Source: Propioniciclava coleopterorum
Lineage (GTDB): Bacteria > Actinomycetota > Actinomycetes > Propionibacteriales > Propionibacteriaceae
Assembly: GCF_011393335.1 (NCBI RefSeq)
Contig: NZ_CP049865.1
Location: 620,001-684,000 of the forward strand
DNA length: 64,000 bases
Reading direction: 5' to 3'
A program made the translations under genes and the position numbers. Positions within the stretch are counted from its first letter, which is position 1. Every line of letters starts with the position of its first letter. The notes beneath the pieces are model-generated. The model made no database searches. It was not told the origin of the DNA and was given only the letters and a program-made list of their open reading frames with translations. This document shows, piece after piece, positions 38,693-49,000 of this stretch.

Positions 38693-39015
38693 CGCACCGT
38701 TCCATCGCCCTGATCGCGGACCGCTGCACCTCCTGCATGATCTGCGCGCGGGAGTGCCCCACGTGGTGCATCTCCCTGGCCAGCCACTCCGAGCCCCTGC
38801 CCGACTCCCCGCCGGGGCCGCGGCAGCGCACCCGGCTGGTCCTGGACGCCTTCGCGATCGACTGGTCGCTGTGCCTGTACTGCGGCATCTGCATCGAGGA
38901 GTGCCCCTTCGACGCCCTCGAGTGGCGCGACGCTCCGCCGCCGGCGTCCACCTCGGTGGCGGCGATGGCGCCCGACCTGATGCCCGACGCCGCGCAGCGG
39001 ACCCCCGCGGGTTGA
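38689..39015 (+). CDS. NuoI-like two-[4Fe-4S] ferredoxin subunit
   Basis: 108 residues. Two CxxCxxCxxxCP motifs are seen: C13[11 protein letters not shown] and C62[11 protein letters not shown], each able to hold a [4Fe-4S] cluster. Both lie in a NuoI-like arrangement ([20 protein letters not shown]). It lacks the membrane-anchoring N-terminus of NuoI. It starts by ATGA overlap with the NuoC-like gene and ends 92 bases before korA, so it could be the electron acceptor of KorAB. KorAB has no ferredoxin subunit of its own. Confidence 0.85.
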   Translation: MTHRSIALIADRCTSCMICARECPTWCISLASHSEPLPDSPPGPRQRTRLVLDAFAIDWSLCLYCGICIEECPFDALEWRDAPPPASTSVAAMAPDLMPDAAQRTPAG

Positions 39016-39106
39016 CAGGCGAGACGTCCCGGGCGTCCCCGGCCGCGTGGTTGAGGAAGCTACTACTGTTGGGAGTCGAGTCATCATCAGAAAGAGGCCC
39101 TCAGCC

Positions 39107-40956
39107 GTGACCGATGTCCAATCCCTCGACCGCGTCGTGATTCGCTTCGCCGGTGACTCCGGCGACGGGATGCAGCTCACGGGCGATCGATTCACCTCCG
39201 ACACCGCGAGTCTGGGCAACGACTTCGCCACCCTGCCCAACTTCCCCGCCGAGATCCGGGCCCCCAGGGCACCGTGGCGGGCGTGTCGAGCTTCCAGCTG
39301 CACTTCGCCGACACCGACATCAAGACGCCGGGCGACCGCCCCGACGTCCTGGTGGCGATGAACCCGGCGGCGCTCAAGGCGAACCTCGCCGACCTCAAGC
39401 GCGGCGGCGTCGTCATCGCCGACTCCCACGAGTTCACCAAGCGCAACCTCGCGAAGGTCGGCTACGAGGCCGACCCGCTCGTCGACGGCTCGCTGACCGA
39501 CTACCAACTGCACGCGATCGACCTCACCGGGCTGACCGTCGGGTCGGTGGAGCGGTTCAAGCTGGGCCGCAAGGAGGCCTCGCGCGCGAAGAACATGTTC
39601 GCGCTCGGCCTGCTGACCTGGCTGTTCACCCGCCCCGTCGGCCACACGCTGGAGTTCCTCGACCACAAGTTCGGCGCACGTCCGGAGATCCGCGACTCCA
39701 ACAAGGCCGCGTTCCTCGCCGGGCACGCGTTCGGGGAGACCACGGAGACGTTCGCCGTCCGCTACGAGATCGCGGCCGCCCCCGTGCCGCCGGGCACGTA
39801 CCGGCAGATCACCGGCAACAAGGCGCTCGCGCTGGGCCTGATCGCCGGCTCGGTGGCCGCCGACCTGCCGCTGTTCCTGGGTGCCTACCCGATCACGCCG
39901 GCCTCGGACGTGCTGCACGAGCTCAGCAAGGCCAAGGAGCACGGCGTCACCACCTTCCAGGCCGAGGACGAGATCGCGGCCGTCGGCGCCGCCCTGGGCG
40001 CCTCCTACGCGGGGATGCTGGGCGTCACCTCGACGTCCGGCCCCGGCATGGCGCTCAAGAGCGAGACCATATCGCTGGCCGTGATGCTGGAGCAGCCGCT
40101 GGTGATCTGCGACATCCAGCGCGCCGGCCCCGCCACCGGCATGCCGACCAAGACCGAGCAGGCCGACCTGCTGCAGTCCATGTACGGCCGCCACGGCGAG
40201 GCTCCGCTCCCGGTGATCGCCGCCCAGTCCCCGGCGGACTGCTTCGACGCGGCCATCGAGGCCGTCCGGATCGCGCTGACCTACCGGACGCCGGTGATCC
40301 TGCTGTCGGACGGCTACCTCGCCAACGGCGCGGAGCCGTGGCTGATCCCCGATGTGGCGGCGCTGCCCCGCATCGATCCGGCGTTCGCGACCGAGCCCAA
40401 CGGGCCCGACGGGGAGTTCCTGCCCTACCTGCGCGACGAGAAGGGCGCCCGCCCGCTCGCCGTGCCGGGGACGCCGGGGCTGGAGCACCGCATCGGCGGC
40501 ATCGAGAAGGCCGACAAGACCGGCAACGTCAGCTACGCCCCCGACAACCACGCGTTCATGGTGGCGGCCCGACAGGCGAAGATCGACGGGATCGTCGCCG
40601 ACCTGCCCGACCTGACGGTCGACGACCCCGACGGCGACGCCGAGGTGCTCGTGCTGGGCTGGGGCTCCACGTGGGGACCCATCGCGGCCGGCGCCCGCCG
40701 CGTCCGCGAGGCCGGCCGCAAGGTCGCCACCGCGCACCTGCGGCACCTCAACCCCATGCCCGCCAACACCGGCGACGTGCTGCGCGCGTACAAGCGCGTC
40801 ATCGTGCCGGAGATGAACTCGGGCCAGCTCGCGCTGCTGCTGCGGGCCCGCTACCTCGTGGACGTGCAGTCCTACAGCCGCGTGCGGGGGTTGCCGATCA
40901 GCCCCGCCGAACTGGCTCCGCACCTGATCGACGTCATCGACACCCTGGAGGCATGA
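39107..40956 (+). CDS. korA: 2-oxoacid:ferredoxin oxidoreductase subunit alpha (gamma-alpha fusion; one apparent base deletion)
   Basis: About 616 residues after correction. KorAB decarboxylates 2-oxoglutarate to succinyl-CoA and reduces ferredoxin. The N-terminal gamma domain has [17 protein letters not shown]; the alpha domain has [16 protein letters not shown] and the [17 protein letters not shown] / [13 protein letters not shown] pattern. The frame breaks at 39261-39265 (CCCCC for CCCCCC, APQGTVAG interrupted). I chose GTG 39107 with AAAGAGG upstream. It overlaps korB. Confidence 0.94.
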
Positions 40957-41984
40957 TGAGCACCGGACTCGCCGGCGTTCCTCTCTCGCTCACGCCGCTC
41001 AACCGCAAGGAGTTCGTCTCCGACCAGGAGGTGCGCTGGTGCCCCGGCTGCGGCGACTACGCCGTGCTGGCCGCGTTCCAGTCGCTGATGCCGCAACTCG
41101 GCGTCCGGCGCGAGAACACGGTCATCGTGTCGGGCATCGGCTGCAGCTCGCGGTTCCCCTACTACCTGGACACCTACGGCCTGCACTCGATCCACGGCCG
41201 CGCCCCGGCGATCGCCACCGGCGTCGCGATGTCGCGTCCGGACCTGGCCGTGTGGGTGGTCACCGGCGACGGCGACGCGCTCAGCATCGGCGGCAACCAC
41301 CTGATCCACGCGCTGCGCCGCAACGTGAACATCACGATCATGCTGTTCAACAACCGGATCTACGGCCTGACCAAGGGCCAGTTCTCGCCCACCTCGGAGA
41401 CCGGCAAGGTCACCAAGTCGTCGCCGGCCGGCTCGGTCGACCACCCGTTCAACCCGCTGACGCTCGCGCTGGGCGCCGACGCCACGTTCGTCGCACGCGC
41501 CATCGACTCCGACCGCAAGAACCTGACCGACGTGCTCACCGCGGCGGTGAACCACCGCGGCGCGTCCATCGTGGAGATCTACCAGAACTGCCCGATCTTC
41601 AACGACGACGCCTTCGAGGGCCTCAAGTCCCCCGACTCCCCGGCGGTCATCCCGCTGGTGCACGGCGAGCCGATCACCTTCGCGGGCGGCGAACTGGGCG
41701 TGGTGCGCAAGCCCGACGGCTCGCTCGGGATCACCGCGGTCAGCGACGTGGACCCGGCCGACCTGCTCGTCCACGACGCGCACAACCCGGACGCCACGCA
41801 GGCCTTCCAGCTCTCGCAGCTCACCGACACCCAGGGGCTGTCGGTGTCCCCCATCGGGATCCTGCGCGACGTCGACCGCCCCGTGTTCGACGACGAGGCC
41901 CGCAAGCAGGTCCACATGCCCGCCGACCGGACGGCCGAGCTGGCCAAGCTGGTCGCCGGGCCCGACACCTGGACGGTGCTGTGA
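40956..41984 (+). CDS. korB: 2-oxoacid:ferredoxin oxidoreductase subunit beta
   Basis: 342 residues. This is the thiamine diphosphate and [4Fe-4S] subunit. Cluster ligands are in VRWCPGCGDYAVL near residue 25 and SGIGCSSRFPYY; the TPP/Mg2+ motif is VTGDGDALSIGGNHL near residue 105, and NCPIFNDDAF holds the last conserved Cys. It shares its start with the korA stop; ATG 40953 and 40956 are both possible, and GGAGG spacing favours 40956. Confidence 0.96.
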   Translation: MSTGLAGVPLSLTPLNRKEFVSDQEVRWCPGCGDYAVLAAFQSLMPQLGVRRENTVIVSGIGCSSRFPYYLDTYGLHSIHGRAPAIATGVAMSRPDLAVWVVTGDGDALSIGGNHLIHALRRNVNITIMLFNNRIYGLTKGQFSPTSETGKVTKSSPAGSVDHPFNPLTLALGADATFVARAIDSDRKNLTDVLTAAVNHRGASIVEIYQNCPIFNDDAFEGLKSPDSPAVIPLVHGEPITFAGGELGVVRKPDGSLGITAVSDVDPADLLVHDAHNPDATQAFQLSQLTDTQGLSVSPIGILRDVDRPVFDDEARKQVHMPADRTAELAKLVAGPDTWTVL

Positions 41985-42025
41985 CGTCACGGCGCCGCCG
42001 CTGACCGGCGGCTCCCCGCCGGGGG

Positions 42026-43908
42026 CTACGCGTCCCCGGCGTCCGGGGCCGCGGGAAGCCGGAGCGGCCGGGAGCCGGGGACCGGCTGCAGGAGCCCGTC
42101 CAAGGCGTCGGCGGCGCGGATCAGGCCCAGGTGGCTGAACGCCTGCGGGTAGTTCCCGGCCAGGCGTCCCCCGGTCACGTCGTACTCCTCGGCCAGCAGG
42201 CCGACATCGTTGGCGCACGCGACCAGGCGCGCCATCAGCGCCTCTGCGTCGGCGCGGCGTCCCGTCATCGCGTGCTGCTCGACCAGCCAGAACGAGCAGA
42301 TCAGGAACGCGTACTCGTCGCCGGGCAGGCCGTCGACGTCGGTCTCGGTGCGGTAGCGGCGCAGCAGGCCGCCCGGCCCGCTCAGGTCGCGCTCGATCGC
42401 GGCGACCGTGCCGAGCATCGCCGGGTCGTCGTAGCCGACGAACCCGGTCTGCGGCAGCTGCAGCAGTGACGCGTCCACCTCGGTTCCGCCGTAGGCCTGG
42501 GTGAAAGTATTCAACTCCCGGTCGAAGCCGTGGGCCCAGATCTCGTCGTGCAGCCGGGCGCGGCACGCGCGCCACTCCTCGACGGGGCCGGGTAGCCCGT
42601 ACCGCTCGACAGCCTTGATCCCCTGGTCGAACGCCGCCCACATCATGACCCGGCCGTGGGTGAAGTGTTGCGGCTCGCCGCGCATCTCCCAGATGCCGTT
42701 GTCGGGTCGCTCGATGTTCTCGATGCAGTACTCGATCAGGTTGCGCTGCATCCGCCACGAGTACTCGGCGTCGTAGCCGCGGGCCTCACGCAACTGCGCC
42801 AGGGCGAGCATCACCTCGCCCGCGACGTCGGCCTGGTACTGCTCGGCGGCCGCGTTCCCGATGCGGACCGGGAGCGAGTCGGCGTAGCCGGACAGCCCGG
42901 CGAGCTCGCGCTCGGGCAGGTGCTTCTCGCCGCCGAGCCCGTACATGATCTGGAGCTGGTTCGGCTCGCCGGCGATGGCGCGCAGCAGCCAGTCGCGCCA
43001 CACCTCGGCGCCCTCGGGGTAGCCGTGGGCGATCATGGCCTCGATGGTGAAGGCCGCGTCCCGCAGCCACGTGTAGCGGTAGTCCCAGTTCCGCGAGCCG
43101 CCGAACTCCTCGGGCAGCGACGTGGTGGGGGCCGCCACGATGCCGCCGGTCCGCGAGTCCGTCAGCGCCCGCAGCACCAGCAGCGAGCGCATCACCTCCG
43201 CGGCGTGCTCGCGCCGCTCGCCCGGGTCGGGCGCCACCCGTTCGGCCCAGGCGTTCCAGAACGCGAGGGTCTCGGCGAGCAGCTCCTCCGGGTCGCCGGG
43301 CTGCGGCATGGGCACGAACGACCGCGCCCAGGTCATGACCCAGCACGCCGTCTCGCCGGCGGACAGCTCGTGCTGGCCCGTGAGCCGCCCCGTGGCCGCG
43401 CCCGCCTCGGCGTTCGCCTCCTCGCACTCCTGCCCGGCCCACAGCGTCGGCCCATGCACCTCGACGGCGTGGGGGCCGGCCACCGCGAGCAGCGCGTCGA
43501 CCTCGCCGTGGCGCACGAGCCGCACCCACGGCGTCCGGCTGCCGTACTCGAACCGGAACTCGATGTCGTTCTCGACCTCGACGCGGCCCTCGAGGCACTC
43601 GACCCGGCGGATCAGGTCGGCGTGGTCGGTGCCGGGGGCATGAAGTCGGTGACGCGCGCGCGGCCGTGCGGGCCCTCCCAGATGGTTTCGAGCACGAAGG
43701 TGTCGCCGACGTAGCCGCGCGACGCGACGGTCGCGTCGCAGATCCCCAGCCGCCAGTAGCCGTTCTCGGGGCCGCCGAGCAGCGCGCAGAACACCGCCTC
43801 GGAGTCGAAGCGGGGCACGCAGAACCAGTCGATGCTCCCCTCGCGGCTGACCAGCGGGGCGGTGTGCAGGTCGGACAGCAGGGCGTAGTCCTCGATCGGC
43901 CGGCTCAC
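42026..43908 (-). CDS. Glycoside hydrolase family 15 protein (one apparent base deletion)
   Basis: About 627 residues after correction. An N-terminal beta-sandwich domain (IEDYALLSDLHTAPLVSREG then SIDWFCVPRFDSEAVF) precedes an (alpha/alpha)6 barrel with SRNWDYRYTWLRDAAFTIEA near residue 275 and GGTEVDASLLQLPQTGF. In mycobacteria and relatives such proteins are acid trehalases; elsewhere they are glucoamylases. The frame breaks at 43632-43633 (CC for CCC, FMPPGTDH interrupted). Its GTG start overlaps the thrC stop as GTGA. Confidence 0.87.
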
Positions 43909-45349
43909 TGCGTCGCGCGCTCCTCGATCAGCGCCTGGAGCGCGCCGACGTCGTTGGGCAGGTCGACGACGTGCCGGGGCAGGTCCTCCAGGCCGGCGAA
44001 CCGCTCCGGACGCGGCACGTCCCGGCCCAGGGCCTCCACGATCGTCTCGGAGAACTTCACCGGCAGCGCCGTCTCCAGCACGATCACCGGCGCGGACGCC
44101 TGCCCCGCGGCCAGCAGCGTCCGGGCCACGTGGACGCCGTCGGCGGTGTGCGGGTCGATCACGACGCCGCTGCGCGCGTGCTCGGCCCGGATCGCCGCCA
44201 CCCGGTCGGCGTGCGTCGAGGAGCCGGCCACGAAGCCGTAGCGGTCCCGGACCCCGGCGAACGCCTCCTCGCCGGCGAGGCCGAAAGCGCGCTCGGTGGC
44301 CAGCGTCGGGCCGAAGAGTTCGGCGACGCGGGCGCCGTCGCGCCCGAGCAGGTCGGCGACGAACCGCTCGACGTTGGATGCCTTGGAGATGTCCATCGAC
44401 GGGCTGGAGGTGGCGTGCGTCTCGGCCGCCCCCGGACGCGGTAGGTGCCGGTGGCGAAGAACTCCGCCAGCACGTTGTTCTCGTTGGTGGCCAGGATCAG
44501 GTCGGCGATCGGGAGCCCCATGCTGCGCGCGACGTGGCCGGCGCAGATGTTGCCGAAGTTCCCGCTGGGCACCGCGAAGCTGACCCGCTGCCCCGGGCCG
44601 TCCGTGGCCTGCAGGGTGAGCGCCACGTAGTACACGATCTGCGCGACCACCCGGCCCCAGTTCATCGAGTTGACCGCGCCGATGCGGTGGGCTGCCTTGA
44701 ACCCTGCGTCGGCGTTGACCGCCTTGACCAGATCCTGGCAGTCGTCGAAGACGCCCTCGACGGCGACGTTGACGATCGCCGGGTCGTCGATGCTGAACAT
44801 CTGCGCCTGCTGGAACGGGGTCATGCGTCCGGCGGGGGTGAGCATGAACACCGTGACCCGGTCCTTGCCGAGCATCGCGTGCTCGGCGGCCGAGCCGGTG
44901 TCGCCGCTGGTCGCCCCGAGGATCGTCAGCGTCTGGTCGCGGCGCTCGAGCTCGTACTCGAAGAGCTCGCCCAGCAGCTGCATCGCCATGTCCTTGAACG
45001 CGGCGGTCGGCCCCTGGGACAGGTGGCCGAGCAGCAGGCCGTCGCCCAGGTCGGTCAGCCCGACGACGCCGTCGAGGTCGAAGCGGTCGGGGCCGTAGGC
45101 GCGCTCGCACAGCCGGCGCAGGTCGGCCGGGTCGATGTCGTCGACGAACAGCTCCAGGACGCGGGCGGCCAGCGCTGCGTACCCCTCCTCGGCCAGCACC
45201 GCGCGCCACGCCTCGAGCGTCTCGGCGTCGACGTGCGGGTAGGCCTGCGGCACGTAGAGCCCGCCGTCGGGCGCCAGGCCCTCCAGCAGGATGTCGCAGA
45301 AGGGCCGGGCGTCGGCGTCCGTGACGGCGCGGGTCGAGACGTATTTCAC
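43905..45349 (-). CDS. thrC: Threonine synthase (one apparent base deletion)
   Basis: About 481 residues after correction, the longer class with an N-terminal domain. It converts O-phosphohomoserine to threonine with PLP. The PLP lysine lies in SQGPTAAFKDMAMQ near residue 113, the phosphate loop in GATSGDTGSAAEHAM, and FAVPSGNFGNICAGH is present. The frame breaks at 44429-44433 (CCCCC for CCCCCC, VRGAAETHATSS interrupted). GTG 45349 lies seven bases after a TAGGCT with no ribosome site, so leaderless. Confidence 0.95.
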
Positions 45350-45392
45350 GGACGCCAGCCTAGCCAGCGCGCGGGATGGCCGTCCGCGGCGC

Positions 45393-45977
45393 TCACGCGG
45401 GGAGGCGTCCCAGGGCGGCGGCGTCGAGCATCCGGGAGGCGGCCTGCAGGTAGGCGACCTGGTCGAAGTCGGGGATCATGGTGCGCTGCGCGAGCAGCCC
45501 CATCATCTGCCCCATGGTGAGCACGGCCAGCAGGTTGGCCCGCAGCTCCGCGTCGGCGACCCCCTGCTCGCGCAGGTAGGTGACGAGCCCCGCGGTGGCG
45601 CGGCGGCGCACCCCCTCCATCTGCTCGCGCACGATGAGGCCAAGCTGGGGCTCGTCGGCCGCACCCGCCCACAGCTGCACGATCAGGGAGGAGTCGACCG
45701 TCCCGTCGACGACCGCGCCGGACAGCAGCCGCAGCAGCGTGCCCGGCGACAGCGCCTGGCCCTCCTGGGCGGCCAGCGTCGCCTCCAGCGGCTCCACCAG
45801 GGCCTTGCGGGCGACGGCGAGGACGATCTCGTTCTTGTTGGCGAAGTGGTGGTAGACGCTGCCGGCAGAGCTCTCGGAGGCGGCGATGATCTTCGCGATG
45901 GAGGCCGCGCGAACCCCATCGCGCCTGATCAGCGCGGTGGCGGCGTCGACGATGTGGTCGCGCTTGCTGGCCCGCAT
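45393..45977 (-). CDS. TetR family transcriptional regulator
   Basis: 194 residues. The helix-turn-helix runs over residues about 20-50 (VRAASIAKIIAASESSAGSV, then YHHFANKNEIV). I chose ATG 45977 (MRASKRDHIVDAA) with GGGAG upstream; longer starts run into the operator. It is divergent from the 1445-residue activase-like gene with a perfect 16-bp palindrome between them, so it probably controls that gene. The ligand is unknown, possibly an acyl-CoA. Confidence 0.9.
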   Translation of the reverse strand: MRASKRDHIVDAATALIRRDGVRAASIAKIIAASESSAGSVYHHFANKNEIVLAVARKALVEPLEATLAAQEGQALSPGTLLRLLSGAVVDGTVDSSLIVQLWAGAADEPQLGLIVREQMEGVRRRATAGLVTYLREQGVADAELRANLLAVLTMGQMMGLLAQRTMIPDFDQVAYLQAASRMLDAAALGRLPA

Positions 45978-46029
45978 CCCTGCAACTCCCTTCCGTGGAG
46001 CACCGATGAACACTACGCTACGTAGTAAC

Positions 46030-46045
46030 CAGAACGATCGTTCTG
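46030..46045. promoter_or_regulatory. TetR operator upstream of the activase-like gene
   Basis: CAGAACGATCGTTCTG is a perfect 16-bp palindrome 16 bases before the activase-like ATG. A second palindromic stretch (CTACGTAG) lies at about 46018-46025. It is placed to block transcription of the large gene by the divergent TetR. Confidence 0.7.
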
Positions 46046-46060
46046 TTCGGAGGACCACAC

Positions 46061-49000
46061 ATGGAACAGCAACCGCTCACCCTCGGCCTGGACATCGGGT
46101 CGACGACGGTCAAGGCCGTCCTGTTGGACGCCGACCACGTGGTCTACTCCGATTATCGCCGCCATAACGCCGATGCGCGAGGCGAGGTGCGGCGATTGAT
46201 CGCCGAGATCGCCGAGCGCTGGTCGCAGATCACCGTGCGGGCGGCCGTCACCGGCTCGGGCGGCCTCCACGTCGCCGACCTGCTCGGCGTCGACTTCGTG
46301 CAGGAGGTCATCGCCGGCACCGAGGCCGTCGAGCGATTCCACCCCGAGGCCGACGTGGTGATCGAGCTGGGTGGCGAGGACGCGAAGATCACCTACCTCA
46401 AGCCGTCGCCCGAGCAGCGGATGAACGGCACCTGCGCGGGCGGCACCGGCGCGTTCATCGACCAGATGGCGACGCTGCTGCGCACCGACGCGGCGGGGCT
46501 GAACGAGCTCGCCGCGCGCCACACGACGCTCTACCCCATCGCGTCGCGGTGCGGCGTGTTCGCCAAATCCGACGTCCAGCCGCTGCTCAACCAGGGCGCG
46601 GCGCACGCCGACATCGCCGCGTCGGTGTTCCAGGCGGTCGCGACCCAGACGATCTCCGGGCTGGCGTGCGGCCGCCCCATCCGCGGGAACCTGGTGTTCC
46701 TGGGTGGGCCGCTGCACTTCCTGCCCGAACTGCGCGAGGCCTACCGCCGCACGCTGGCCGAGCAGGTCGACAGCTTCACCACGCCCCCGGACGCGCAGCT
46801 CTACGTCGCGCGCGGCGCCGCCCTGCTCGCCGGCGGCGAGGCCAAGCCACTGTCCGCGCTGCTGGCCGGCCTGGACGCCGGGGCGAGCTCCTCGGTGGGA
46901 CACACCGCGACGCTGCGTCCGCTCTTCGCCGACGCCGCCGAGCGCGCCGCCTTCGAGGCGCGGCACGCGGCGGCCACCGTCCCGCAGGGGCGCCTCGAGG
47001 ACGCCCGCGGGCCGCTCTTCCTCGGCCTGGACGCGGGATCGACCACCATCAAGTGCGTCGTCATGGACGCCTCCGGCACCATCGTCCACAGCCACTACGC
47101 GGGCAACGGCGGCAACCCGGTCGCCGCGGCGATCGACATCGTCCGCGAGGTGCGCGAACGCCTGCCGGCCGAGGCCGAGCTGGCCCGCTGCTGCGTGACG
47201 GGGTACGGCGAGGGACTCGTCCAGGCCGCGCTGCGGATCGACCAGGGCGAGATCGAGACGATGGCCCACTACCGGGCCGCGGACCGGCTCTCCCCCGGCG
47301 TCACGAGCGTCATCGACATCGGCGGCCAGGACATGAAGTACCTGCGCGTCCGGGGCGGCGCGCTGGACTCGATCGCCGTGAACGAGGCCTGCAGCTCGGG
47401 CTGCGGCTCGTTCCTGCAGACGTTCGCCGAGACGATGGGCACCGACGTGCGCGCGTTCGCCGCGTCCGCCCTGGCCGCGCAGCAGCCGGTCGACCTCGGC
47501 TCGCGCTGCACCGTGTTCATGAACAGCTCGGTCAAGCAGGCGCAGAAGGAGGGGGCCTCGGTGGGCGACATCGCCGCCGGCCTGTCCTACTCGGTGGTCC
47601 GCAACGCGCTGTACAAGGTCATCAAGCTCCGCGACGCCGACGCCCTCGGCGAGCGGGTCGTCGTCCAGGGCGGTACGTTCCTCAACGACGCCGTGCTGCG
47701 CGCCTTCGAGCTGCTGACCGGGCGCGAGGTCGTCCGGCCCGACGTCGCCGGGCTCATGGGCGCCTACGGCGCCGCGCTCACCGCGCAGCGGGCGTGGGAA
47801 CCCGGCACCGTCACGTCGCTGCTCGAGCTCGACGAACTGGACGACTTCGCCGTGGAGACCACCCGGCGCACCTGCAAGCTGTGCCAGAACCACTGCGGGC
47901 TGACGATCAGCAGCTTCCCCGACGGCAGCCGGCACGTCTCGGGCAACCGGTGCGAGCGAGGCGCCTCGCTGGAGGACAAGCCGCAGCGCACCGAGATCCC
48001 CAACCTGCACGACTTCAAGTACCGACGGCTGTTCGCCTACCGGCGGCTCACCGACGCCCAGGCGACCCGCGGCGCGATCGGCATCCCGCGCGTGCTCAAC
48101 ATGTACGAGAACTACCCGCTGTGGTTCACGATCCTGACCGCGCTGGGGTACAAGGTCATGCTGTCGGGTCGCTCCAACCACGACCTGTTCGCCGACGGCA
48201 TGGAGACGATCCCGTCGGAGAACGTCTGCTACCCCGCCAAGCTCGCGCACGGCCACATCGAGTGGCTGCTCGACCGCGGCGTCACCACGATCTTCTACCC
48301 GTGCGTCAGCCTGGAGCAGCCCGCCTTCGAGGCGTCCGACCACAACTTCAACTGCCCGGTGGTGGCTTTCTACCCCCAGGTGCTGGCCAAGAACATCGAC
48401 CGGCTGCGTGAGCCCGGGGTGAAGCTGCTCGACCCGTTCGTGAACCTGGCCGACCCCGACAAGCTCGCGCAGCGGCTGGCCGAGGTCTTCGAGGGCGACG
48501 GCGTCACCCTTGAGGAGGCCCGCGCGGCCGTCGAGGCGGGGTACGCCGAGGACGCCGCCTACAAGGCCGACGTGCTGGCCGAGGGACGCCGCGCGCTGGA
48601 GTACGCCGCGGAGCACGGCCGCAAGGGCATCGTGCTCGCCGGGCGTCCGTACCACGTCGACCCGGAGATCCACCACGGCATCCCCGAGATGATCAACCAG
48701 CTCGGCATGGTCGTCCTGACCGAGGACGCCGTCGCCGACGCCCCGCGCCTGGAGCGGCCGCTGCGCGTCCGCGACCAGTGGACCTACCACTCGCGGCTCT
48801 ACGAGGCGGCGGCCCGCGTCCGGACCGAACCCGAGCTGCAGCTGGTGCAGCTGAACTCTTTCGGCTGCGGCCTGGACGCCGTCACGACCGACCAGGTCCA
48901 GGAGATCCTGGAGACGGCCGGCGACGTCTACACCGTGCTGAAGATCGACGAGGTCTCCAACCTCGGGGCCGCGACCATCCGGCTGCGCTCGCTCAAGGCG

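Noticed and set aside
39261-39265. Programmed frameshift in korA
   Set aside because: Other genes in the window show the same kind of loss in a C/G run; no slippery heptamer with a downstream structure stands out.
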